Origin: DATDRS01 sp035291605
GTDB taxonomy: Bacteria; Chloroflexota; Anaerolineae; Anaerolineales; UBA6663
Direction: 5' to 3'
Assembly (NCBI GenBank): GCA_035291605.1
Contig: DATDRS010000455.1
Location: forward strand, 1-8,169
Length of the DNA: 8,169 nt
Part shown: positions 1 to 7,045 of the stretch, piece after piece
How positions within the stretch are numbered: position 1 is the stretch's first letter
Layout: every line of letters begins with the position of its first letter
Position numbers and translations under genes: made by a program
Notes under the pieces: generated by a model
What the model saw: the letters and a program-made list of their open reading frames with translations, nothing else
Database searches by the model: none
What the model was told of the DNA's origin: nothing

Positions 1-1077
1 GCCGGTGAAGCGCACCGCCCCCTCCCAGTAGGGAAAACTCACGCGCATCTCTTGTCCGGCGATCCACGGCGTTACGTTCAGCTCAATTTGCGCCGAGGGG
101 ATGAGGATGCGCCACCGGGCCGGGTACGAGCCTTTTGTTTCAGGGCTGCGCCATTGAGACTGCGCTTCTATCTGTACATCGCTGGCCCTCAATGGCCGGG
201 CGCTGCCGTCTGCCTCGACCAGCGTGCCCGCCGAGAGCGCGCCGATGCCCCCATCCGCCTGCCGGAACTGGTAAAACATCACTTCGCGCCCATCGTCCAG
301 TTGCAAGGCGAACCAGTTCCAGCCGATGATGCCCTCCCCGAGCGCGCTCGTGCTCCACTCGTGATCGAACCAGCTCGCGCCGCTGACGGCTATCGTCTGG
401 TCATTCGCCGTCACCTCTCCCAGAGTATCCATGCGCGTGAAGCCGACATAGTACGACGCATTGCCCGGCGTCTCGCTCTTGCGGCTCAGGCCGTAGTCGC
501 CATGCGCCACAACCGGTTTCACCGTCCGCAGGACCAGGTCAAGCGCCTGCTCGCCGTCCCGCGCCCGGAGGTGAACCGTGCTCCCGTCCCCGTTGAGCGC
601 CTCGACGCGCCAGTCTTCGAGCCAGACGGTGAACGGCCCCTGTGGGCCGCTGGATGCCCCGGCCAACCCGGCCGCGCCCCGGCTGAAACGTTCGGCGAAA
701 GTGTGCTGCTCTCTGCTCACGTCTGTCACCGCAAAGTGCGCGAAGTAAATTTGATTGGTCCCGAAATCGGAAGGGCGCTGAACGGGCGCGCCGGGCGTCA
801 ATCCGCGCCGGAAGAAGGTGAGTTGATAGCCGAAATGGTCGCCGTTTTCGGCGGTGAGATTGCCGGTGTAATACCACCACTCGGTCTGGTAATCGAAATG
901 TGGACCGTGATCGCGCGGGAACTGGAACGCGCCCGGCTCGAACGCGCGGGCAAAGCCGGTGATGTCTGAGCTATTGCCGATGACTGCGGGAGGGGTGGAG
1001 GCCTGCGGGCGGGTGAGCCACCACAGTGCGGCGAGTAGGAGGCCAGCGAGGCTAAGGACGATAAGACGTTTGAACAT
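1..1077 (-). CDS. AttH/CrtC-like lipocalin-fold protein (C-terminus cut by window edge)
   Basis: The reading frame is open from the ATG at 1077 to the window edge, giving 359 residues with no stop. Family members are about this long or slightly longer, so probably only a short C-terminal tail is missing. Residues 4-20 form a hydrophobic signal peptide or anchor after MFKR, with no lipobox Cys, and the rest should be extracytoplasmic. Family marks are TEWWYYTGNL (65-74), YQLTFFRR (84-91), the YFAHFAVTD stretch (111-119), SWFDHEWS (235-242) and GWNWFALQL followed by an MFYQFR strand (252-272). These are typical of the AttH / hydroxyneurosporene-synthase-like (CrtC, DUF2006) family, a double lipocalin-like fold. 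CrtC itself hydrates carotenoids, but members next to FtsX-type ABC genes are usually called AttH and have no proven reaction. It is the last visible gene of the ABC operon, 29 bp after the DUF3048 gene. I see no clear Shine-Dalgarno before the ATG, so it may depend on translation of the gene upstream. Confidence 0.88.
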   Translation of the reverse strand, partial: MFKRLIVLSLAGLLLAALWWLTRPQASTPPAVIGNSSDITGFARAFEPGAFQFPRDHGPHFDYQTEWWYYTGNLTAENGDHFGYQLTFFRRGLTPGAPVQRPSDFGTNQIYFAHFAVTDVSREQHTFAERFSRGAAGLAGASSGPQGPFTVWLEDWRVEALNGDGSTVHLRARDGEQALDLVLRTVKPVVAHGDYGLSRKSETPGNASYYVGFTRMDTLGEVTANDQTIAVSGASWFDHEWSTSALGEGIIGWNWFALQLDDGREVMFYQFRQADGGIGALSAGTLVEADGSARPLRASDVQIEAQSQWRSPETKGSYPARWRILIPSAQIELNVTPWIAGQEMRVSFPYWEGAVRFTG

Positions 1078-1106
1078 GGGGTATGGGGTTGACCGTCTGC
1101 CGATCA

Positions 1107-2240
1107 TCACGGCTTGAAAATGATCTCGGCGCTGGGCAGGGTGGTGGAGGTGACGGCGTACCAGATCGCGCCAGGCTTGAACGGCAAAGGCTGGCCGTCG
1201 GCGGTGAAGACCTGCATCAGGCTTTCGGTATTATCCCGTCTCCAGCGGCCCTCGAACCGCTGCCCGTCGCGCAACAGGATGGCCAGGCCCTCCCCCAGCA
1301 AGTTGATGCGGACAGATTTGAGCTGGAGCGCCTCGTCCTCGATGAAGTCGGCTTCCGTGTGCTCGGCGTAAATGATGACGACGTTGTCGAAAGCCAGTTG
1401 GCGGCGGTTGAGAAAGTCAAGGTCGGCCCGCTCAAAGCGTGTCGAAGTGAGCTGATCCTCGGTCCAACTGAGCCAGCGGCGGTTGCCGGCGTCGTAGCGC
1501 CAGATGTGGCGCGGGCCTCTGGCCGGGTAATCCACGCTGACCTCGCTCGTCGGGAGGCCGTTGGGCGGTGTGTGGTCGTCGAAGGTCAGCGCGCCGAGTG
1601 AAGGCCGCTGGTTGAGGTCGTGGGCGATCACGTACCCCCAGATCGGGCCGGGCTTGGCGAACAGGCGATGGTAGTAGGGCACGCCGCGCCGGGGGACGTT
1701 GCGGAGCCGAACAAGATAGGGCGAGCTGAAGACCTGGCCGCCGATGGGCGAGGTCGAGACCACGCGATTGGCCCAGGGTTGGGCGTTGAGGAGCTCCTCG
1801 ATACGCGGCGGGCCGGAAGGATCGGCGCGGTTGGAACTACCGCCGGAGGTGATGAGAATGCCGCCATACATGGGGACGAGGTGCTCGACGTCAATCAGCC
1901 GCGTGCTGCGCACCGAGCCGACGGTGACGGGCGCGCGGCTGTAGAAGATAGCCGTGTAGCGCGTCATCTCCATCCCCTCCATCTGATACTCCCAAACGTG
2001 GTCGGCCAGCGAGAGGCCGGTCTGCGGGCGGATCAGGTTCGACTCGTTGCTGACTTTGACCACCAGCGGGCGGCGGTTGAGCCGGAAGGCTTCCGTTGGC
2101 AGGCCGGTGAGGGGGTTGATCTCGGACTGCTGGAGCGGCGCGGGCGCGGCAGCCGCGATGAGCAAGAAAAGAGCGAGGAGGTAGACGGGGCGTTTGATCA
2201 ACGGATGGAACAAAGAAGCGTGGGAACGAATGGTGGTCAT
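1107..2240 (-). CDS. Secreted DUF3048 (YerB-like) domain protein
   Basis: The protein has 377 residues. Positions 17-31 are a hydrophobic signal-peptide core after basic KR, with no lipobox Cys, so it is probably exported or anchored by its N-terminus, unlike B. subtilis YerB, which is a lipoprotein. The N-terminal DUF3048 domain spans about 41-215, starting with NPLTGLP (42-48) and continuing with RRPLVVKVSN (56-65), RPQTGLSLAD (71-80) and VGSVRSTR (107-114). The C-terminal DUF3048 domain spans about 230-372, with FDNVVIIYAEH (284-294), GRWRRDN (331-337) and FKPGAIWYAV (354-363). The molecular function of the family is not established. I chose the ATG at 2240 because GGAGAA sits at the right distance from it. 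An ATG at 2252, overlapping the permease stop as TAATG, would add four residues but has its AGGAG only about 2 nt away. Tight spacing to the permease makes co-translation likely. Its place between the permease and AttH suggests an extracytoplasmic partner of the transporter, which is inference. Confidence 0.9.
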   Translation of the reverse strand: MTTIRSHASLFHPLIKRPVYLLALFLLIAAAAPAPLQQSEINPLTGLPTEAFRLNRRPLVVKVSNESNLIRPQTGLSLADHVWEYQMEGMEMTRYTAIFYSRAPVTVGSVRSTRLIDVEHLVPMYGGILITSGGSSNRADPSGPPRIEELLNAQPWANRVVSTSPIGGQVFSSPYLVRLRNVPRRGVPYYHRLFAKPGPIWGYVIAHDLNQRPSLGALTFDDHTPPNGLPTSEVSVDYPARGPRHIWRYDAGNRRWLSWTEDQLTSTRFERADLDFLNRRQLAFDNVVIIYAEHTEADFIEDEALQLKSVRINLLGEGLAILLRDGQRFEGRWRRDNTESLMQVFTADGQPLPFKPGAIWYAVTSTTLPSAEIIFKP

Positions 2241-2244
2241 TGCT

Positions 2245-2250
2245 TTCTCC
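2245..2250 (-). promoter_or_regulatory. Ribosome binding site of the DUF3048 gene
   Basis: GGAGAA on the minus strand lies 4 nt before the ATG at 2240, with 6 nt counted from GGAG. It lies just after the permease stop codon and decides the DUF3048 start in favour of 2240 over 2252. Confidence 0.6.
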
Positions 2251-2251
2251 A

Positions 2252-4789
2252 TTACTCCTGCCTCAGCGCCGCCGCGACAGGCAACTGCTGTAACCGCCGC
2301 ATCGGGTAGACTGCCGCGAGCAGGGCGGCCGCGACGCTCACGGCGAGGGCCTGAACGTACACCCACGGGTCGGGCGTCATCTGAATCGTCCAACCGAACG
2401 AGCGCAGGTTGATGACGTAGATCAACACGAGCGCCAGGACGAACCCGGTCGGCATCGAGAGCAGTCCAGCGGTCGCCCCCATGAGGCCGGTTTCCAGAAG
2501 GGTGAGCCGCCACAGTTGGCTGGCGGTCAACCCGAGGGCCTGCAACGTCGCCAACTCGCGGGAACGCTCGATCTGCAGCGCCATCAGCGCGCTGAACACG
2601 CCGATGAATGCAACGATGACGGCGAGGAGGCGCAGCGCATTCGTAATCGCGAACGTGCGGTCGAAGATGACCAGCGCCTGTTCGCGGAGCGCCCGGTTCA
2701 CCTGCACCTGCACAGCCGCGCCGCTTAATTCGGCTCTGAGCGCGTCGGCCAGCGCGTTCACGTCCTGCCCGGGTCGGGCGTGCACCGCCAGGCCGGAGAT
2801 GCTCCGGTCATCCCAATATTCCCGATAAGTGCTCTGGCTCATCAGAATTGAGCCTTGATCGGAAGTATAGTCGTAATACACGCCCGCCACCGGGAAGGTG
2901 TGATCACCCCGGTCGGTGCGCAAGGTGACGATGGCGCCCTGCGGCGGCAGGTTGTGGTGATAGGCGAACGGCTCGCTCACGAGGATCGCGCCCTGCGCCA
3001 TCTGCGCCCACGGGTCTGCGGCGGCGCCGCTCGCAAAGCGATAGAGCCGGGCCGAGCGCTGACGCTGCGAGTCGGTGGCGCTGAGTTGCACCGCGCCGAA
3101 CTCGCTTTCGACCACGACTTGGCGGAGGGTCTCCACCTCGGCCACGCCGGGGACCCCGGCGACGCGCTCTCGCAGGTCGGAGGCGATGGTCGGCGGGGCT
3201 TGCGATCCGACGGCTGGGGCCGAGAGGTAGATGTCGGCGAGCAGCGTCAGGTCGAGCCAGTTGATGAGGGTCGCGCGGAAACTGGCGATCATCACGCTCA
3301 CGCCGATAGTGACGGACACGGCGACCATGAGCGCGGCGATGGCGACGCTCGTGCGGCTGAGGGACCTGACGACGGTCCGGGCGGCCACGCGCCCCAGCAC
3401 CCCGATCAGCCGGTCCAGCAGCGGCCCGGCCAGGCGCATCCCGGCCACGGTCGCGAGCGGGACGAGCAGGGCTAACCCGATCACGATGAGAAACAATCCG
3501 GTGAAGCTGGCGACGAGCGAGCGGGTGATGACGAGCAGCGCCAGCACGCCTGCCGCCGTCAATCCCGCGCCGCCGGCTCCAATCCACGGCAGCCACGCGC
3601 GGGCGCGGTCTTCCAGCGTGCTGGCGCGCATGATCGTGACCGGTTCGACATTCGCCGCTTCGAGCGCTGGCGTGAAAGCGGCCAGCAGGCCCGCCAGGAT
3701 ACCTGCGCCCACACCTTTGACTACGGTCAGCGCGGTGAGCGGCGCATCGCGCACGGAAACGACATAGTACAGGTCGTTGATCGTCTGCGTCACGAACCGG
3801 ACGGCGCCTTGCCCCAGCAGCCAGCCGAGGCCCACCCCCAGCACCGCGCCCATCGCCGCAACGCCTCCCGCTTCCAGCAGGATGAGGGCGAGGATTTGCC
3901 CGCCCGTCACGCCGAGTGAGCGCAGAATGCCCAGCACCTGCCGCCGCTGCACGACGCTGAACATGATGGTGTTATAGATCAGGAACATGCCGACGACAAG
4001 CGCCAGCAGGCTCAACGCGGTGAGGTTGAGATGGAAGGCCGCCGTGAGCTGCGCGGCGGCGTCTGCCTGTTCGGTGGCTGGCGCCAGGCGCGCGCTGGCG
4101 GGAAGCTTCGCGGCGATGTCCCTGGCTTCAGCTTCGGTCGCGATGATATCAATGCGCGTGAGTCTGCCGATCTGCCGGAGCAATTCCTGTGCGGCGGCAA
4201 TATCCATCAACAGCAGGCCGTCGAGCGCGCGGCGGTTGTTCTCGTCCATCGGGTTCAAAACGCCGACAATGGTCACCGTCTCGATCCGGTCGTTGATCTG
4301 CAACCGGATGGGGCCGCCGACTTTCAGGCCATAGTGCTCAGCCATGCCCACGCCGATGAGCACGGCCTTGGGATCGGTGTAGAGCCGCTCGACGCCAGCG
4401 ACGGCGGCGAGATTGCCGCCCAGATAACTGCGAAACGGCGCTTCGGCGAGCGGGTCCACGCCGAGGAGGCGCAGCGGTTGTTGATCTAAATCCAGCGCGA
4501 GGCCCACGCCCTCGACCACGGGCGCGCTGCTCCGCCAGCCCCAGTCCACGCGGAGCTGCCGGTAGAGGTCCTCGGGCAGTCCGCTGGGGCCGCCAAGGAT
4601 TTGATGCGTGGCGCGGCCGACCACCGCCTCGGTGCTCAGGTCGAAGGCGCGGCGGGCGCTGGTGTTGGCGAGGTCAATGGCGATCACCACTGCCACGCCG
4701 AGCGCGATGCCTAGAATCATCAGCCCGGTTTGCCAGGGGCGGCGGGTGAGGTCGCGGAGGCCGGTCTTGAGGAGAGATAAGGGGAGCAT
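2252..4789 (-). CDS. ABC transporter permease, two FtsX/MacB-type domains (AttF-AttG fusion-like)
   Basis: This 845-residue membrane protein is built as two FtsX-type halves. TM1 is at about 22-42, followed by a MacB-type extracytoplasmic domain (about 45-250). The first FtsX core has TM2 (255-280), TM3 (298-326) and TM4 (355-378), with the coupling stretch QRRQVLGILRSLGV (281-294) after TM2. Two linker helices (403-422, 430-455) come next, then TM7 (481-503), a second extracytoplasmic domain (505-715) and the second FtsX core with TM8 (718-740), ERSRELATLQALGL (741-754), TM9 (766-793) and TM10 (810-830). This is the build of LolC/E-like and YbbP-like permeases, which pull lipids or lipoproteins from the membrane, or move periplasmic partners mechanically, rather than channelling solutes. 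It pairs with the ATPase gene 106 bp upstream; where AttF and AttG are separate in some genomes, here they are one chain. The Shine-Dalgarno is weak (CAGAG directly before the ATG). The substrate cannot be read from the sequence. Confidence 0.93.
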   Translation of the reverse strand: MLPLSLLKTGLRDLTRRPWQTGLMILGIALGVAVVIAIDLANTSARRAFDLSTEAVVGRATHQILGGPSGLPEDLYRQLRVDWGWRSSAPVVEGVGLALDLDQQPLRLLGVDPLAEAPFRSYLGGNLAAVAGVERLYTDPKAVLIGVGMAEHYGLKVGGPIRLQINDRIETVTIVGVLNPMDENNRRALDGLLLMDIAAAQELLRQIGRLTRIDIIATEAEARDIAAKLPASARLAPATEQADAAAQLTAAFHLNLTALSLLALVVGMFLIYNTIMFSVVQRRQVLGILRSLGVTGGQILALILLEAGGVAAMGAVLGVGLGWLLGQGAVRFVTQTINDLYYVVSVRDAPLTALTVVKGVGAGILAGLLAAFTPALEAANVEPVTIMRASTLEDRARAWLPWIGAGGAGLTAAGVLALLVITRSLVASFTGLFLIVIGLALLVPLATVAGMRLAGPLLDRLIGVLGRVAARTVVRSLSRTSVAIAALMVAVSVTIGVSVMIASFRATLINWLDLTLLADIYLSAPAVGSQAPPTIASDLRERVAGVPGVAEVETLRQVVVESEFGAVQLSATDSQRQRSARLYRFASGAAADPWAQMAQGAILVSEPFAYHHNLPPQGAIVTLRTDRGDHTFPVAGVYYDYTSDQGSILMSQSTYREYWDDRSISGLAVHARPGQDVNALADALRAELSGAAVQVQVNRALREQALVIFDRTFAITNALRLLAVIVAFIGVFSALMALQIERSRELATLQALGLTASQLWRLTLLETGLMGATAGLLSMPTGFVLALVLIYVINLRSFGWTIQMTPDPWVYVQALAVSVAAALLAAVYPMRRLQQLPVAAALRQE

Positions 4790-4800
4790 CTCTGTTACAC

Positions 4801-4894
4801 CCCGCAGGACGCGAAAGGTACGAAGGTTTTCAATTCAATTGCAAAGGGCGCGAGGGGCGCAAAGAAAATCTTCGTGGTCTTTGCGCCCTTGCGG
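4801..4894. repeat. Repeat-rich intergenic element with an 11-bp inverted repeat
   Basis: The space between the ATPase stop and the permease start is full of short related units. CGAAAGG and CGAAGG lie near 4812-4826, and the tandem nonamers AAAGGGCGC (4843-4851) and GAGGGGCGC (4852-4860) agree at 7 of 9 positions. A perfect inverted repeat follows: GGGCGCAAAGA (4855-4865) and TCTTTGCGCCC (4878-4888) with a 12-nt loop. A second upstream arm, GCAAAGGGCGC (4841-4851), could pair with the same right arm if one base bulges. From memory, 'ttcgtggtctttgcg...' elements of this kind are scattered between genes in Chloroflexota and other phyla; I could not check copy number here. Confidence 0.6.
4855..4888 (-). 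promoter_or_regulatory. Hairpin between ATPase and permease genes
   Basis: Read in the direction of transcription, the 11-bp perfect stem begins 7 nt after the ATPase stop codon. No U-run follows the second arm, so it is not a classic Rho-independent terminator. It may be a partial attenuator, an RNA-stabilising or processing stem for the ATPase message, or only part of a dispersed repeat. Confidence 0.45.
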
Positions 4895-4895
4895 C

Positions 4896-5582
4896 TCACT
4901 CCTCAGGCATGGATACGAGTTGTCCGTTTTGGATCGTCAACACACGGTCGGCGCGGGCGGCGATCTGGCGGCTGTGCGTGACCATGATGAGCGTTTTGCC
5001 GACCTGCCGTGTCATCTCGTTGAGCAAGGCCATGATCTCGTTCCCGGTCTTCGCGTCGAGGTTGCCGGTCGGCTCGTCGGCGAGGACGAGGCGGGGGTTC
5101 GAGGACAGAGCGCGGGCGATCGCCACGCGCTGTTGTTCACCGCCGGAGAGCTTGTCGGGGAACACCGCGCGGCGGTCGGCGAGGCCTACGCGCTCCAGCA
5201 TGCCCACGGCTTTCTCGGTCAACGCCGCGCCGTTCTGGCCGGCGAGTTCGGCCGGCAGGCACACGTTTTCCAGAACGGTTAACGTCGGGATCAGGTTGAA
5301 GAATTGGAACACGAATCCGATGTGGTCCCGGCGAAACAAAGTCCGGTCGCGCTGGTTCAGCCGGGTCACGCAGACGTCGCCCATGTAGATGTCGCCGCTG
5401 GTCGGGGCGTCAATCCCCGCCAGCAGGTTGAGCAGGGTGCTCTTGCCGCTGCCGCTCCGTCCGCGAATGGCGACGAACTGGCCTTCTTCAAAAGCGGCCG
5501 TGCAGTCGCGGAGGATCGTCCGCGTCTGCCCGCCTTCGGTGTAGTCCTTGCTCAGGTTTTCCAGGCGAATGATGGTTGGCAT
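4896..5582 (-). CDS. ABC transporter ATP-binding protein, LolD/MacB type (AttE-like)
   Basis: At 228 residues the length is standard for LolD-type ATPases. All parts of the ATP site are intact: A-loop Tyr14 in KDYTEGG, Walker A GRSGSGKST (41-49), Q-loop VFQFFNLIPTLTVLENV (Gln93), signature LSGGEQQRVAIARAL (145-159), Walker B LVLADEPTGNLD (165-176) and the H-loop His203 in MVTHS. The FQFFNLIPTLTVLENV and DEPTGNLD strings mark the LolD/MacB/FtsE-like group that works with FtsX-fold permeases. It would bind the permease encoded directly downstream on the cytoplasmic face and drive its extracytoplasmic domains by ATP hydrolysis. The ATG at 5582 fits the family N-terminus (MPTIIRLENLSKDY) and has GAGG 8 nt before it. 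The frame stays open upstream to 5822, but that stretch is low-complexity Arg/Pro sequence, crosses the hairpin and enters the aminotransferase gene, so I reject it. Confidence 0.95.
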   Translation of the reverse strand: MPTIIRLENLSKDYTEGGQTRTILRDCTAAFEEGQFVAIRGRSGSGKSTLLNLLAGIDAPTSGDIYMGDVCVTRLNQRDRTLFRRDHIGFVFQFFNLIPTLTVLENVCLPAELAGQNGAALTEKAVGMLERVGLADRRAVFPDKLSGGEQQRVAIARALSSNPRLVLADEPTGNLDAKTGNEIMALLNEMTRQVGKTLIMVTHSRQIAARADRVLTIQNGQLVSMPEE

Positions 5583-5590
5583 GCCGTGCG

Positions 5591-5594
5591 CCTC
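5591..5594 (-). promoter_or_regulatory. Ribosome binding site of the ATPase gene
   Basis: GAGG on the minus strand lies 8 nt before the ATG at 5582 and supports that start over in-frame codons further upstream. Confidence 0.45.
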
Positions 5595-5607
5595 GCTCGC
5601 GCCGGTA

Positions 5608-5616
5608 ATTCTATCA
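5608..5616 (-). promoter_or_regulatory. Candidate extended -10 promoter of the ABC operon
   Basis: The minus strand reads TGATAGAAT, which is the TGn extension plus TAGAAT (5 of 6 to TATAAT), in an otherwise very GC-rich spacer. I see no -35 box at 17 nt, where the sequence is a C-run, so it would be an extended -10 type. Transcription would start near 5601, about 20 nt before the ATPase ATG and just after the hairpin that ends the previous unit. The position supports it; the motif alone is weak. Confidence 0.35.
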
Positions 5617-5649
5617 CTCGTGAGCGGTTCGGGGGGCGGGTGTATAGAG

Positions 5650-5677
5650 GCCAACGCCCTCGTGAGAGGGCGTTGGC
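5650..5677 (-). terminator. Perfect 12-bp hairpin after the aminotransferase gene, probable terminator
   Basis: GCCAACGCCCTC (5650-5661) and GAGGGCGTTGGC (5666-5677) are perfect reverse complements around a 4-nt loop (GTGA on the plus strand, TCAC in the minus-strand transcript). The stem starts 60 nt after the aminotransferase stop codon. No U-run follows in the transcribed direction (CTCTATACA comes next), so this is a terminator-like stem of the U-poor kind often seen in GC-rich bacteria. It separates the aminotransferase from the ABC operon. Confidence 0.55.
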
Positions 5678-5737
5678 GGGCTGGGCGGTGTTGGGGGTGG
5701 GCGCAAGGCCGCGGGGTGGATACACGGCCCCATCCCT

Positions 5738-7045
5738 CTACTTGATCGTCTTCACGGCGTCGTTCAGCGCGTTCAGCGTATCGTCCACGTCCTGGTCGGA
5801 GTGCGCGGCGGAGAGGAACCACGGCTCGCGGGGATCGGGTTCGTATTCCACGCCGTGCGCGCGCATGGCCATCGCCAGACGCTCGTACCGGCCGTGGTCG
5901 GTTTGCAGCACGCCGCGATAATCGCGCACCGTTTCTTTGGGGTCGAGGAAGAAGCTGAACATGGCCGGCACGCCGTGAACGCTGTGCGCGATCCCGGCTT
6001 CGGTGAGCACCTCGCCGATGCCCTGCATGAGCCTCTGCCCGCGCTTGTTGATCTGTTCGAGCGCATCGGTGGTCTCGAGGATTTCCAGCGTGGCCGCGGC
6101 GGCGGCCGTGCCCACGCCGTTGCCGCAGTACGTCCCGCCCTGCGCCACGCGGCCCGGCTCAATCGTCCCCATCACTGCGTTGCTCCCGCCGATGGCGGCG
6201 AGCGGGTAACCGTTGGCGATGGATTTGGCGTAGGCCATCAGGTCGCCCTTCACGCCAAAGTACTCGGTCGCGCCGCCTTTGGCGATGCGGAAGCCCGTCT
6301 TCACTTCGTCCATGATCATCACGATGCCGTGCTCGTCGCACAAGCGGCGGATGAGCTCGAGGAAACCTTTCTCCGGCATGAGCGCGCCGATGTTCCCGGC
6401 AATCGGCTCGACGATGATCGCCGCCAGGTCGCCCCATTTGGCCTTCACCACGCGCTCCAGCGTTTCGCCGTCGTTGAAGGGCACGTTGATGACGAGGTCG
6501 CGCAGGACGGCCGGGATGCCCGAGGTATTCGGGGCCGAGAGGGGGCTGCGGCGAGAGCCGAGCGCCCCGAGCGGGCTTGTCGCGGTCGAGAACAGCAGAT
6601 AGTCGTGGAAGCCGTGATAGCTGCCCTCGAATTTGACGACCTTCTCGCGGCCGGTATGCGCGCGGGCGATGCGCAGGGCGTGCATGGTCGCCTCCGTGCC
6701 CGAATTGGCGAAGCGCACCTTCTCCACGCCGGGGCACAGGTGGATCAGGCGTTCGGCGACCTCGATCTCCAGCGGATGCGTGTGCGCGAAGAGCGTGCCG
6801 TTGGCCATGGCCTGGGCGACGCGCTCGTTCACGCGCTGGTCGGCGTGGCCGAGGATGATGGGGCCAAAGGCCAGGCGGTAGTCAAGGTACCGGTTGCCGT
6901 CGGCGTCCCAGACGTATGCGCCTTTGCCCCGCGCGATGACCGGCGTCTCATCGCCCCAGTAGCGGAAGTTCGACGACACGCCCCACGGCATGACGCTTTT
7001 GGCGCGCTCAAAGAGGGCCTGTGTTTTTTGAGTGTTGTGAGACAT
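5738..7045 (-). CDS. Class III PLP-dependent aminotransferase, glutamate-1-semialdehyde 2,1-aminomutase-like
   Basis: The protein has 435 residues, the usual length for GSAM/HemL-type enzymes. The PLP lysine is Lys274 in AYAKSIANGYPLAAIGG. Cofactor-binding marks are NSGTEATM (114-121), the ring-stacking YHG (143-145) and MDEVKTGFR (245-253). As in HemL there is GVSS near the N-terminus (22-25), WDADGNRYLDY (46-56), VVKFEGSYHG, and EPWFLSAAHS (407-416), whose Glu407 lines up with the active-site Glu of GSAM. Against true HemL, the 'GTWGP/GSWGP' Trp is Phe60 (LAFGPIILGH) and the 'GKIIGGGLP' lysine loop is AKSIANGYP. No other haem gene is in the window. I therefore call a GSAM-like amino transfer or aminomutase enzyme of unknown substrate and withhold the name hemL. 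It would be a cytoplasmic dimer. AGGAG stands 7 nt before the ATG. It is flanked by a possible promoter upstream and a strong hairpin downstream, so it is probably its own transcription unit. Confidence 0.92.
   Translation of the reverse strand: MSHNTQKTQALFERAKSVMPWGVSSNFRYWGDETPVIARGKGAYVWDADGNRYLDYRLAFGPIILGHADQRVNERVAQAMANGTLFAHTHPLEIEVAERLIHLCPGVEKVRFANSGTEATMHALRIARAHTGREKVVKFEGSYHGFHDYLLFSTATSPLGALGSRRSPLSAPNTSGIPAVLRDLVINVPFNDGETLERVVKAKWGDLAAIIVEPIAGNIGALMPEKGFLELIRRLCDEHGIVMIMDEVKTGFRIAKGGATEYFGVKGDLMAYAKSIANGYPLAAIGGSNAVMGTIEPGRVAQGGTYCGNGVGTAAAAATLEILETTDALEQINKRGQRLMQGIGEVLTEAGIAHSVHGVPAMFSFFLDPKETVRDYRGVLQTDHGRYERLAMAMRAHGVEYEPDPREPWFLSAAHSDQDVDDTLNALNDAVKTIK

Noticed and set aside
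52..969. 305-residue plus-strand open frame
   Set aside because: It is opposite the AttH-like gene, whose minus-strand frame has clear motifs and runs to the window edge; the plus-strand product is Arg/Ala-rich without a domain.
1078..1106. A promoter between DUF3048 and AttH genes
   Set aside because: The 29-bp gap has no -10 or -35-like pair and no clear ribosome binding site; simple co-transcription explains it.
1620..2309. 229-residue plus-strand open frame
   Set aside because: It is antisense to the DUF3048 gene and the permease end, and its Gly/Ala/Asp/Arg-rich product is not recognisable.
2241..2513. Longer N-terminus for the DUF3048 protein (start at 2513)
   Set aside because: It would overlap the permease by over 260 bp, adds Arg/Gly-rich sequence before a good signal peptide, and ignores the GGAGAA site before 2240.
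4866..4900. Rho-independent terminator after the ATPase
   Set aside because: The stem is strong but no U-run follows on the transcribed strand, and the permease downstream must be made with the ATPase, so I call it only a hairpin.
5583..5822. 80-residue N-terminal extension of the ATPase
   Set aside because: The added sequence is low-complexity Arg/Pro, crosses a strong hairpin and overlaps the aminotransferase; the family starts at the ATG at 5582.
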